Below are positions 45,167 through 57,320 of a stretch of DNA of 64,000 bases, piece after piece. How positions within the stretch are numbered: the first letter of the stretch is position 1; the number at the start of each line of letters is the position of its first letter. The stretch covers positions 32,474,154 through 32,538,153 of the forward strand of contig NC_134845.1 in NCBI RefSeq assembly GCF_965363235.1, read 5' to 3'. Made by a program: the position numbers and the translations under genes. Below the pieces are notes generated by a model, which was not told the DNA's origin, searched no databases, and saw only the letters and a list, made by a program, of their open reading frames with translations. Source of the stretch: Mytilus galloprovincialis. Taxonomy: Eukaryota; Mollusca; Bivalvia; Mytilida; Mytilidae.

Positions 45167-48100
45167 ACTAAATACAGTAGGAGATATTATAGACATAATT
45201 GTGCAAATCGTGATACAAGCATGAAATTTGGCATAAAGGTTGACTAAATGATACTTATAAAGAATCCGCTGCTGGCCAGAAAAAAAAAATCAATTTTTCA
45301 AGATGGCCACCACACATTTTGGAAATGGCGTCATTACAAATTGCCATTAATTCGTTAATACTTTGAAAGGTGTGTTATATGTAAAATCCAATGTTAGATT
45401 TGATAAAAAGTAAATGACAGTTACTAAATTACGACTAGACAATACATTAATGAAACTAAAGGTGACTTCCGGTTTCTAAATGCCGGCAAAAAAGTAAAAA
45501 ATTTCAATTTTTATACAATCAAGCAACTTCACAATGGATGTAAATCCTTGAAAGATGTGTAATAGGTATAATCCAATGTAAGTTATGATAAAACGTTAAA
45601 AACAGTTCCTAAGTACGTTAAAACAACACATAAATGAAGAAAAATAGTGATTTCCGGTTCCAAAATGGAGGCATATAGAAAATATTTTTATAATTTCCAT
45701 CAACTTAACAAGTGATAACAATCTTTGTTAAGTTATAATGCCTAGGTTGGTTAGTAAGACAGGTTGCTTATCTTATAATTATCTGACAGATGCCTATACA
45801 ACAACCCGTTCAAGGAAAGCCAGAACGGTAGCATTTACAGTTACCAACACAGCTGGATTTTTGCCTCCGCATTTCAAAAGTTCCTTACACGAGGATGCAA
45901 CGGCAGTCAAAGAAGTCCATTTCGGTTTCCAACTGTCATTGATTCTTTCTTTCATCCAACCCCAGTGTTCATGACTTGGTACATGCACCTGTCAAATACA
46001 TGAATCCGACTGAGCCTAAAAAACTCCTCCTTGATTTACTTCTCTTTTGATGTGCTCTGGAAAAGAACCTCTTGTAGTGGGAATTACATCACAATGCCGC
46101 TGCTTCCTGGCAAACAATTCACATCGTGACTCGCTTCATACTTAAGCCAAAAACAAACGTCCTTTAAATCTGAAAAAAACTTCCATTGTTAGCCAAGCTG
46201 ACCTTTTCCCTTTCCCACGATAATTCGACAAAGTGTCACATCCACTGAATGCATGGACGAAAGGAAGAGCAGCTACACAAGGACCAAACGCATTTGATAT
46301 GTCACGTACAGGAAGCCAACAAAAGTCTTTATTCCTTCCATAACCTATCCACAATGTGTTCTACCTAGTTTTGCGATTGCTGCAATTCTTGAAACTATTA
46401 CATCTGTGTCAGTAATACCTAAAATTACATTTAACAACATTTTCATAATCATGCCGAACATGGACAAACATTCGTGTATCTGCTTCTTCATGATACAAGA
46501 TGTCGATAAGAAGTATCCTTATTGGCATTGCAAAGAATATTTTCACCATGAGTAACATACACATTTCTTTTAGTCTCTTAAGAAGCACATTTGTCAGCAA
46601 GAAACTTGAACAATTTCGTTTCGTTGTCATCTTCACAGAGAAAACTACTCCAAACTCTTGGTGTTCTACCTGAACCAACACCTTTCCATCTGACACAAAA
46701 ACCTTGCCTTTGTCTTATCACAGCCTTTAAATTATTCATTTAGTAAACATCAAATACAATGTCTACTCTTGATACTTATCGATGCAAGATTTTATGCAAG
46801 GCAGTATGACATAATTTGCATAAATAATAAATCATCAAATATTGTCCAACTTTGTGACCTGGAATTAACCATTGCTGCCCCACCAACGAGAAATGCGTCC
46901 GAATTTGGATCAACAAATCGCAGAATGTTTCAAGTAAACCCATTTGCAGCGATTTAATACCACTATTACAAAAAAAATACTTGGATATAGACGGAGGAGA
47001 AGTTTGGTTTTTATGGATAAAGAAATATTCCAAGTAAAACTGTCTACTGTGACAAGAAATGAAAAGTCTAGAAAAGATATCGCAATCACTTTTAAGGTTC
47101 TCTAGCTTTTTTTTTTGACAAAGACGTTTCCAGTTTCATTTTGCGGCCAAAATAAGAAGTTGTTATTTGTTATCTGGTTATAAAAAGCAGGTTTTCTAAC
47201 AATTTCCTAAATGGAGTATATTTTTTACCAATCTGATGACTCTTCTAGAAATGAATTTCCAAACTCGTTCATCACTTTACAAAGCCTTTAAAAGCTGTTT
47301 AACGACATCTTTTTGTGTTTTCGTAGAGTCATCATTAGGTCATCTGTTATAGAATGACCCAAACCACACGATCTTTCAAATTCATCTTCTAGTATACTGA
47401 CTACTGGTCCAGCTACCATCCATTTGTCTAAATGGGATCTTCGGTTAATCCTATGGTACGAACATCGCCCTTAACAATTGCATTATTCTGTGCCTGATCA
47501 ATTGTGAGAAAGAAATTTGCTGGTCTTACGTGAGTACGAAATCTCACTCATGAAATGTGTATAATATCAAAATCAGAAGAAGTTCTTAATTTATAATTGA
47601 ACGCCAGGAATGAAACTGTGGTCCAGATGACTCTATACACCTGTCTTTTAAATCATTGAACGTCACAGAGTCATGACATAATTATATATTCTGAGTTTAG
47701 CTTTCGTAATCCAAAATTAACAGTTCTAGCAAAATACATGCAGTTGTCTGATGCGCCTGTCTAGTCCTAGGTACATTTGAACATACATAAAACGAATCTG
47801 TCGTTCTTGGTTTTGCAATATTCGCTTCAGTAAGACAACATGTCCATCCCCTATCACGCAATATATCACCCAGAGTTTTATAACAAGTCATTGCAATGTG
47901 CTATCCACCAAATATGACGATAAACTTATCTTTTCCGTAAAAATCTGGTTATACCCAGTGAATTTGCTTAGGCATTTCCAAAAGTAATTGATCTGCAATT
48001 AAAATTGATGTTTCTCTGGGATTCAACACATTTTTGCCTTATCCGTCGAATACCTGAGAATTGCCTGGTAGTGCATACAAATCGCTCTTGATGTCTATAA

Positions 48101-48573
48101 ATAGTTTGCACATGCGCTCAAGTGTTAAACACATGTGTATCATTACCTTGAAAAATGTTATTAAACCAATTCATAATATCATTAGAAATCCAAAAACACT
48201 AAATATATAGTATATAGTTCAAATGTTTTTGAAAAAAATTCGTAACATTTTCGCGCATGCGCAAATACTGGATATATCAAATATTCATTTTTAATAAATA
48301 TGTGATGTAAAGAAGGTAGCCGCCAAACCTGATAATTGGTTTTTACTAAAAGGAGTTCAAAGAAAGTTTTCCAGAAAAATCAGTATTTTCAAACTGAAGA
48401 AAACAGCCATTTTAGAAAATGGCCGAAGCCATCTTGAAAACATTTTTTTTTGAATGGCCAGCATTTATTTCTTAAAAAGTATATAATAATGATGCTTTGT
48501 GGTAATTTTCATGCTTGTATCATCATTTGCACAATTCCCTCGATTTTGCTTGCTAATATCTTCCACTAAATAA
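45167..48573. mobile_element. 3.4 kb TIR element carrying the HEEADTR-family gene
   Basis: The left end (aatacagtaggagatatt..aattgtgcaaatcgtgatac..aagcatgaaat..gctggcca..ttcaagatggcc) is matched in inverse order by the right end (ggccgaagccatcttgaaa..ggccagcat..catgcttgtatcatcatttg..cacaatt..aatatcttccactaaa). The arms are about 140 bp and diverged. A subterminal tandem (45355 and 45545: gaaaggtgtgt..aatccaatgt, and ttccggtt..aaatg) lies just inside the left arm. The element encloses a broken protein gene on the minus strand. Confidence 0.7.
45770..47891 (-). pseudogene. Broken gene of a transposon-linked HEEADTR/HAFSGCDT protein family
   Basis: From the 5' side: MTCYKTLGDILRDRGWTCCL with RTRQAHQTTAC (47697-47891), then IDQAQNNAIVKGDVRTIGLT and DKWMVAGPVVSILEDEFE-like text (about 47400-47530), then YHEEADTRMFVHV (46409-46696), then DISNAFGPCVAALPFVHAFS-GCDTLSNYRGKGK (46142-46354), and a C-terminal piece HVPSHEHWGWMKERI..KPKWTSL followed by a Cys-rich CKCY tail in another frame. 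I recognise this order from uncharacterised proteins common in mollusc, cnidarian and fish genomes. No function is known to me. At least five frames are needed, so it is dead. Confidence 0.65.
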
Positions 48574-48724
48574 GTAAGTTCACAGCAATAATATATTCTT
48601 TATAAACATAAATCTAAGACTTACAAGTTGACATGGCAAAAGTCATGATAACATAAAATAGTATATTTGTCAAAATGTCTTAATTTTCCTTGTAACATTA
48701 CTATATTAAAAAAACATGTTTAAC

Positions 48725-49008
48725 CCCGCCGCATTTTTGCGCCTGTCCAAATCAGGAGCCTCTGGCCTTTGTTAGTTTTGTATGATTTTTAATTTTAGTT
48801 TCTTGTGTATAATCTGGAGTTTAGTACGACGTCCATTATCAATGAACTAGTATTCATTTTTGTTTAGGGGCCAGCTGAAGCACGCCTCCGGGTGCGGGAG
48901 TTTCTCGCTGCATTGAAGTTCTATTGGTGACCTTCTGCTGTTGTCTGTTCTATGGTCGGGTTGTTGTCTCTTTGACACATTCCCTATTTCCATTCTCAGT
49001 TTTATTTC
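48725..49008 (-). repeat. 'ggggaatgtgtcaaagagac' repeat, reverse full copy
   Basis: ctctggcctttgttagtttt..caatgaactagtattcattt..ggccagctgaagcacgcctc..tgacacattccctatttcca; collinear in inverse with 36227-36560. Confidence 0.85.
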
Positions 49009-51699
49009 ATTTTAGGTGACTTCTCAATGGCTTAAAGAAAAAATGTCTTCAATTATTTTAATTTTGTTTTTTTGGCTGCGGACTCAAGATAAAAATAAAG
49101 ATGAAAAACTGCATTTACCTAGTACAGGTCTTCATTTTTGTAAATATGCGTATTTATTTAACGTATTTATTAGGAAATAGGACTGAATGGTGATGTCATT
49201 TGCTTTATTCTACAACATGCGAAACCACTTAGAATCACTCAGATAAAAAAATATATCAGGTGCACAACTGAATGTGCAGTAGCAGAACCTGTGCAATTTT
49301 CGTTGAAAAACTCTCAGGTCTTTTTTTTGTATTGCGACAAAGTGTTATGCGGCAGACGCAGAGGACACTTGAAGAATTAGTACATATTTATCGCAGTGTC
49401 CGTGCAATTATTAATACATAGCTGGAATACCTTATCAATTTGTTTGAAAACATTAGTTAAAATACCTATGCTACAAACAACTGAAGATGAATAGGAGTGT
49501 TATAAAATGACGTTACAATTTTCAATTAGAAGCATGCATAGTTCGAATTCATATGATATACGAAAACATATAATCTGATCATCAATTCATATCTTAAAAA
49601 TCTGTAACGGTACAAATCATAGTGTAAACTAAGAGAATTAATGCATTATTTCAACTTTAAAACAAGGAACAGAGGGTTATTTACTCGACAATAATATGAG
49701 TTGGGGAAAGTTCCATTAGTCAACAACCCTGCTTCAAAATAGACACAATTTGTTACCCTTCGCCATTGATTGTAGCATAGTCATGTACATGTAAGGAAGC
49801 TAGTTGTTTTTGTTTACAATAAACAAATATTTCAGATACAAACGTAAAACTTGACGTGGGAGTATTGTTATATTTTTCAATATATTTATTTACACGATAT
49901 ATCAATCTTACGTCACTAACAAGTTAAGAATATAAATATCTCGAGAAATATTCAATAATTGATTATTACTTATTCATAAATTTGTAAAAAGAAAGGGAAA
50001 ATATTTTACTAATTTTTGGAGTACATATAAAATGTATAATCGAGATATCTCTACATTTAGCGGTAATGACGTTCAAATATTTTAATGAAATGTATTCTTA
50101 AACCATATGTTATCTGGTTTCAAAAACTAGTACAATCAATCGTATTACATCACTTTTTCATTTTAATACCAAATCATCTACGTAAGTAAAATATCGTGAT
50201 GTTTACAGTTTGTATTTAAAGTATCGATAAATTGAAAATAAGAGATATAATAAAAAAAAAATAATAATAAAGAAGATAAAGGCAATATTAAAATTTCAAA
50301 AAAAAATCATGAACTATTTATTAATATAATTATGCGAAAACCATTGTTACAAAATCCTTGTTCGTCACATTTTAGATGATATATATTATACATTAATACG
50401 TCGAAACAAGTGACACCTCTACGACAGATCCATTCATTGCATGACGAGTGAAGATGACACACGACTGAAAACACATATTACATAATTATTACTCTAATTA
50501 TCAGCACAACCATGTTAAATCTGCAAAAATTTTGCGGAAGCAAATTTTTCTGCTATATATTATTTTAGTGCTATCATTATAGCTAACCTTCGTTATAAGT
50601 TTCCATTGCATTTCGGTATTATTATTTATTTTAATTTTTTATTAACTTCTTAATAGACAATCTAGGTTCTTTCTCTCTGTTTGGAAGTCCCGCGTTTTCG
50701 GAGAAGTCGAATGTTAATAGTTAATGTGATTTGATTTTATGCATTTTGCCGGAATTTTTATGTTCATTTTGTTCTCGTTTTTACGTGTTATGCAATTGTA
50801 AATATCTAAGTAGTCTTTGGAAGTCACCTCGGTGGTTAAATAGATGGCATCTTAAGAAAAATAGACATTAAATGCCTATACGTATAATTGATCCCATGCA
50901 TTAATAATTGTTTATTTTTAGACGGTTTAAAATTTGGATATACGTTTAAGTATGTAATAAATCAAATATGAGATTATAAGAATTTAAATCGGTGAAAATG
51001 AATTTATGTCCCTTCAAAGTATTTCATTTTACTAAAATATGTAAAGTGAACATTTTCCAGATGAATATATTTAAATGATGTTAGCATATTTTCCATTAGT
51101 GTGCATCAATTTAATATTTTGTTAATAATGTGTTTCTAGCCGTCTACTACTTTTTTATATTTTCATAAAACTGAATTGTTCTGATTAAAAATAAAAAAAA
51201 AATAAAATAGTGATTAAGATTACGAAACTGATAGCAGTGTTGATGGGGGTAATTGCTGAAATAGAGAGGTAGGGCCTATTTCCCTTCGATTTTGATACAT
51301 CCTACTTTGTAAAAAAATCACTCTGATTCTAACAAAAAAAATCGTTGAAACTAACATTATAAAGATGCTTGATTCCTTTGTTGGTAACATAGTTGTTACG
51401 TGAGGTAGGCGTGCTTTTTTATAAGCTTTCGAGATTCCAAAGGGAACATACTGTTACTTTGTTGATTTGTTCTTTTATTTTTTTGAGGATGACTTCATAT
51501 AGGAACGTTTTGGGAAGAAAGAAAAGATATTAGCAGTATCCTTTAACATCACTTTCCTCTATAAGAAGATTATGATCTCTCACTAAATAATTCAAATTTG
51601 ATGACTATGTTGAACGCATCTATCTCATATAACTTGAGATAAAAGATACTACAGATACACTTAAGTCTGCCTCACATCTTGTTTTATAGTGATCAAGAT
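49009..51699. other. AT-rich intergenic desert
   Basis: No ORF of note, no splice-consistent exon and no inverted structure recognised. Confidence 0.5.
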
Positions 51700-51960
51700 T
51701 ATAACACAATGTTGACTGCTGTACCCCTATTTTGACATTTTTGACAATGGTGTCTGTTTGTTTTGTTCACGCATCGTTGTCATTATAATAGAATTTGATG
51801 CAACTGTCATACAAGTGAGAGGTTTAGCTAGCTATAAAACCAGGTTCAATCCACCATTTTCTACATAAGAAAATATCTGTACAAAGACAGGTATATGACA
51901 GTTGTTATCCAGTCGTTTGATGTGTTTAAGCTTTTGATTTTGCACTTTGATTTGGGACCA
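51700..51960 (+). repeat. 'gttcagtattttt' dispersed repeat, best 5' part
   Basis: aacacaatgttgactgctgt, ttttgttcacgcatcgttgt, aagtgagaggtttagctagc, ataaaaccaggttcaatcca, ccattttctacataag; truncated before the final 'gttcagtattttt' block. Confidence 0.85.
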
Positions 51961-53689
51961 TAACTTTGGTTTTGGTTGTAATACTTTGATCTGTCTTTCA
52001 AATCTTTTAATGAGGTTTAAACATTAATTGACAACAGTTTACTGTTGATTTAACGTTTTAAAAAATTGCGAAAAATTTGTTAAAAATTACAAGCGTTTAT
52101 AATTTGGTGATATGAAATCAAAAATATTGTAAGAACATAAAAGTATACATTTGAAGGTGTGAAACTGAATTTTAGGAAAGATTGAAAGTTTCTAATAAGC
52201 CTATCAACTCTTTTCACAAACCAATTTACCAATTAAAATTGATCGTAAATTATACTGAAACGTGTATGAGTATTTTTAAAATTTTTTTTGTGAAAAGAGT
52301 AGCTGGTGTTAAATAAATTGAGGTGAAATCTGTCTTATTTTATTCCATTACACATGTTGTATTAATTTAAGCAGGATTCAAGAATACCATTGCATGTCTT
52401 TTAAATACTTTTAAACATGTCATTTGTAGATTCCCAATGCATTTATATATCTTTTTAATTTTATTTTTTGTCCTTTAGGGAATGAATATACTTAGATACT
52501 TTCTATGAATTTGTCAGTATGTTTATTCCGTTGCCGTTTTAATGTATAATCATCATCATTCCTTACAATTACACTCGTGAAGGAATTATCCATCATTCTG
52601 AAGCTGAGTTCACATTTCTTTTGAAATGGCTCCGTCTTTTTTGCTTGACGCAGGAAATCTAATTACATTAAATATTTGACATTTAGCAATATGTAAATTT
52701 TCTATAATTGACATTGCATTAATTCCTGTAGCTTAACTTTTTGTGAACTTTTATTACCTTCCTGCTCTGATTGATTTCGTTTATCTTTATCTTATTATCT
52801 TAATGTTTGAAAATTTCATGAATAATATCTGCATGTTATTAATTTACCATTTTCCTCATTTCACAATTTGCATATCGATCGTTCTTCCTTGACAATTCCA
52901 ATGTTTTGATATCCGATTGAAATTGGTTTGGTACTTATTTCCTCCTCCTCTTTATTTTTGATTAATCTAAAATGCTTATTTGATAGATTTATCTACTTGT
53001 GGTTGTTCATCAGCAACCAATATTTCAGAAGTTAACATGTTGAGATCATGTTCTAGTTTACAATTATTGTCCTTTGATTTTCGTTTTCATTTATATGATT
53101 CTTAGTAACGGTGTACAAATTTGCAAATATGCAAATTTATTCCAAACACGTTCCAATTTTTTTTCTTGATATTTCAAACATAAAATATCAAGTTATGGTG
53201 TGCAATTACATGCTTAAAAAAAGGTTATGAATGTTTATGTAAAGAAGTAATTTGATCTAGTTAAAAAAAAATAAAAAAAAGTATTTTTATGCTTTCTAAT
53301 TGATCTATAGTCCCAATAACATGGAATGTTTATATTGTGTGATAGAACTGGTAGACTTACTATATATTTGATCCCAAAAGTAGTACACTACACTGTGACA
53401 ATCTTTTAAACAAAGAAAAAAAAAAGAAAACGAAACAAAAATTTATATTAATATAAGTCTGTCAAAAACGGTTATACTTTCCAAAAATATAATGTACATA
53501 ATTCACAGGTTTTGTTTTTTACCAGTAGGAAATTAAATGATCAAGTGATTGTTTATCCAATGACAATCGTTTCCTGTATATTACGGACATGATTACACTA
53601 TCATAATTACAAGACCTAAGTTTGACAAGCCACTGGAGAATGAAGGAATTTCGAATATCAATTTGGCGCAGAAAATTTCACTTTGCAAC
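51961..53689. other. AT-rich intergenic, no gene seen
   Basis: Low-complexity A/T runs (for example 53265-53280, 53405-53420). No coding or repeat assignment. Confidence 0.5.
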
Positions 53690-53905
53690 AGGTCGTATAC
53701 GGACCATTAGACCGTTGGTTTTCCCGTTTGAATGGTTTTACATTAGTAATGTTGGGGCCCTTTATAGCTTTTTGTTCGGTGTGAGCCAAGGCTCCGTGTT
53801 GAAGGCCATACATTAACCTATAATGGTTTACTTTTATAAATTGTTATTTGGATGGAGAGTTGTCTCATTGGCACTCACACCACATCTTCATATATCCATT
53901 TAAAA
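53690..53905 (-). repeat. 'gtggtatgattgcc' SINE-like repeat, reverse copy
   Basis: ccgttggttttcccgtttga..gctccgtgttgaaggcc..agagttgtctcattggcact..caccacatctt is the inverse of 23040-23225. The 64-codon frame over it is a shadow. Confidence 0.75.
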
Positions 53906-54723
53906 CAGATTATCTATTGTATTCCTGTCGAACGTTGCTGCGTATCTATACTTGATCAGACACCCGAATTAACCAATTATAAAGTCCAGGGGTGACGTTA
54001 TTTGTGCTTATAACATTTTAGTATTTGTAGCATTATACACATTTATTCTTCATCACATGACTTAACATTGACTTTCTTTGAACATTCCATGTTAGTAATG
54101 TAAAACATAGCCATACTTCATGAAAAAAAATATATGTAAACATATGCAATGACACCATTAAATGAAAGTATATATTGAACGTTAAAATGTTTTACGACAA
54201 ATTAAATCTGTCAAAAACTATTTTTTATTTAGTTCACTTTCCTTCATACTTATTTCAAATACTTAAAATTTGTCAACAAGTCAATAAATCATTCACACAA
54301 AGGAGATGCAATGTATATAATTTTTCAAAACAGTCAGTAGAAAATTTTTACTTTTAGTATTATAGATAATGATTAAGAAGAAATTGTGTCTGAATCAGGA
54401 TTGGTAAAAGTAGTCAGAGATATCTGCCACTAATGTTTATGTACAAACAGCTATTATTTAATCGTATATTTTAAGATGTGTTTCCAAATATTTATTTGCG
54501 GGGCATTAACTGTGAATATAAATTGTTAGTATTTATTTTGTAGTATTTAGGCAAGTATACACTTTGCGTTCAGATTACAGAATTAAAGAATAGTCTGCAC
54601 CAAAATATATCATCACAATCTTGATCTTCATCAAGTATCTTTATATTTTCCAATCTATGTCTTATAATGGATCTATATATTGTAACATTATATATCTTTA
54701 TAAAGGATACATACAGAACAATT

Positions 54724-54850
54724 CTGCGGAATCCGTTGCTGAGCTCTTCTCGCTTTCCGTACCAATACTAGGGAAATTCAAGTAAGTTTCATTTTCTCCG
54801 CATAGTGATATGCCTGAATTCAGCGGGTACTCTCTTCTAATCTGAGGTAG
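54724..54850 (-). pseudogene. Degraded 28S rRNA 5'-end fragment
   Basis: The minus strand reads cctacctcagatt..gagtacccgctgaattcagg, catatcac, gcggagaaaatgaaactta, ttccctagtattggtacgg, gaagagctcagcaacgg, attccgcag. This is the recognisable start of eukaryotic 28S rRNA (CTCAGATCAG, ACCCGCTGAATTTAAGCATA, GCGGAGGAAAAGAAACTAAC, GGATTCCCCTAGTAACGGCG, GGGAAGAGC, CGAATCC) with many substitutions. Only about 125 bp are present and no other rRNA is nearby, so it is a dispersed relic. The call uses recall of the conserved rRNA sequence. Confidence 0.82.
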
Positions 54851-55789
54851 GATTTTTTTTAACATTTCCCTGTTACAAAAAGACGATATAAACTGGTCTG
54901 CGGTCCCTTTGCATAAGGAACCTTTTCCATATTGCTTCTATGGTACGCAATCTGCCAATTTTCATAAGACTTTTTGTGATCTTAATCTACAAAAAGAAGC
55001 ATATTTTTTATATCTAGAGTATTTAAATAGATTTCATATTTAAGACGTGAATTTAAACAACTATGATAATTATAACGATGTTGAAATTTCTTGTCATAAA
55101 GAGAATCAACAACTTCTACCTTCGTACAATAGTGTCTGGATTGGGATAGCAGAATACAGAATATTGTGCCGCAAAATAGGAACCAAGAATAATGAAATAA
55201 AAGTCGTAAATAGAAATATGTACATCTACCTATTATGTCCTAATTATCTACAAAGTTTCGTCAAATTATATTGTGCGGATTTCGGCGGAGTTTAGATGAC
55301 AAACTGTTGCGGTAGTTTATTAAGGCCAAATTTCAGATGAAAGGGAAATAACTCCTAGAAACAAAATTGAATCTTATTTTCCTGACGATAATCACATCCA
55401 TATAGCATATTCTTGTTTTCTACAGTTTCGTGAAAATTATGTTGAGTGATTTTAGAGGAGTAGCGATAATATGAACAGGACTGATGGACAACCAGTCTGG
55501 CAGATTGACGGGCAGACGAACGACGAACTGGTAAAAAACAGAATACCCAACAGAATACATGTTTTTCGTTGGGTATAAAAGTAGGCAGCTTAGGAAAACG
55601 AATATTAGAAAATAATTAACATCAAAATAAAGAACAGAGAAAAATGGCCTATAAATTAATGAAAACATAATAAAGACTCCATCTAGACACCTCTCTCTGA
55701 CTCTTTGTTTAATGCATTTCTATATAATTATCTGGTAATATTTGAATATGTTTTCTGTCAGATTATAAATCCTTGTTTGATTTTGTGAA
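54851..55789. other. Intergenic, probable unassigned repeat
   Basis: 55080-55570 has the look of a dispersed repeat (gtttcgtcaaattat, gacagattgacgggcaga-like runs), but no second copy in the window proves it. The frames here are not convincing genes. Confidence 0.35.
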
Positions 55790-55867
55790 CATTTTTAAAA
55801 GTAATAAAGTTAGTTCCATGGGACTGATTATTAGGTCAAAAGGTACACGCATAAATTAAGTCAAGTA

Positions 55868-56065
55868 GTGATAGTTATCAAAGTTACCAGGATTATAATT
55901 TATTACGGCAGACGCGCGTTTCGTCTACATAAGACTCATCAGTGACGCTCAGATCAAAATAGTTGTAAAGCCAAACAAGTACAAAGTTGAAGAGCATTGA
56001 AGACCCAAAATTCCAAAAAGTTGTGCCAAATACGGCTAAGGTAATCTATTCCTGGGATAAGAAAA
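55868..56065 (-). repeat. 'cgtcactgatgagtc' repeat, reverse copy
   Basis: tacggcagacgcgcgtttcg, ataagactcatcagtgacgc, aagtacaaagttgaagagca, ttgtgccaaatacggctaag; inverse of 43600-43840. Confidence 0.88.
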
Positions 56066-57131
56066 TCCTTATTTTTTTTTTAAAACTTCAAAGTTTTGTA
56101 ACAGAAATTATATAATTTTCAGAATCATATTTTTATAAAGTTATTCTAGTGCATACTTTTTTATAATGGTATATTGCACCTACGAAAGAAATCAAACCTT
56201 TGCATATTATTGGTTACCTAAGAAATATATATACAATATTCGAACAACATATGAAAGTGGCACCTTTTCGTACTGAAAAACCCTATATAAAACTTAAAGA
56301 GATCACCAATCAAACCGTATCTTTATACTTGTTCACTTGTGTGTAATTAGCGTAAATCTGTTTTCCATCAAATTAGACCTTTACATCTTGTCGTTTTTAA
56401 TTCTAATCAAAATTTCACAGCGACTTGTGTAAACTTTTAAAAGCGTCCTACATCTTTTTCGCTTGATTTAATTAAGTATCCTATATTTGGGTACTTTGAC
56501 ATATTTATTGCTCAAGTTATGATGAAGTTGGTATTCTGTGTATTAATATATATATATATAAGCAATTCAAAGAAAGGGTTCAAAAGTACACCTAGTTTAA
56601 AAGGGAGATATATCCTAAGCTATAGTCGGGAAATCTGTATCAGAGTTTCTATATTGTTAACATCAATGTTATCAGCTTTCCCGAGCTTCAAAGTTATTGT
56701 AAAACTACCTACATATATTCTAGAGTGGCAAATATCTGTAAACTAAAGGATTCCCGAAGACCTTTTAGACCTTTTAGAGTACATATAATTCAAGGCTCTT
56801 TCATCTTGCAATAGTTTATCTGCTATATATGATGAGTTTATTTAAAACATTTGACTTCTCTACACATGTGTTCTCCATTCCCAAATAAATACAAATTTGA
56901 AGAGCCTTATTTCATAAAACTGAATAGCAAACATAAATATAAGCATCCTGTCTTTAGGAGAAGGATGAATCGTACTGATTAAAAAACCACTCTGATCCAA
57001 ACAAAAAATTCATTGGCAACATATTTTTTACTTGGAAATGACGTGTTTTTCAACAAACAATTTGCATTCCCATTGGAACCAACTATGCCCCCTTCTTTTC
57101 ATCACGTTTCCTTATTTAGATGATTAATATA

Positions 57132-57320
57132 TAGTTATCAAAGGAACCAGGCTTTTAATTTAGTACGCCAGACGCGTGTTTCACCTACATAAGACTCATC
57201 AGTGACGCTCAAATCAAACAAGTTATAAAGCTGAAGATCATTGAGGACCAAAATTACAAAACGTTGTGTTATATACGGCTAAGCTAATCTATGCCTTGGA
57301 TAAGAAAATCCTTAGTATTT
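57132..57320 (-). repeat. 'cgtcactgatgagtc' repeat, reverse copy with internal deletion
   Basis: tagtacgccagacgcgtgtt, ataagactcatcagtgacgc, ataagaaaatccttagtatt; it lacks part of the middle found at 55868. Confidence 0.85.

Noticed and set aside
53622..53816. 64-codon ORF
   Set aside because: It lies mostly within a reversed SINE-like repeat.
56519..56746. 75-codon ORF beginning with a signal-peptide-like MMKLVFCVLIYIYI
   Set aside because: The hydrophobic part is encoded by an AT dinucleotide run. No cysteine pattern, splice site or paralogue at the second duplicated copy supports it.
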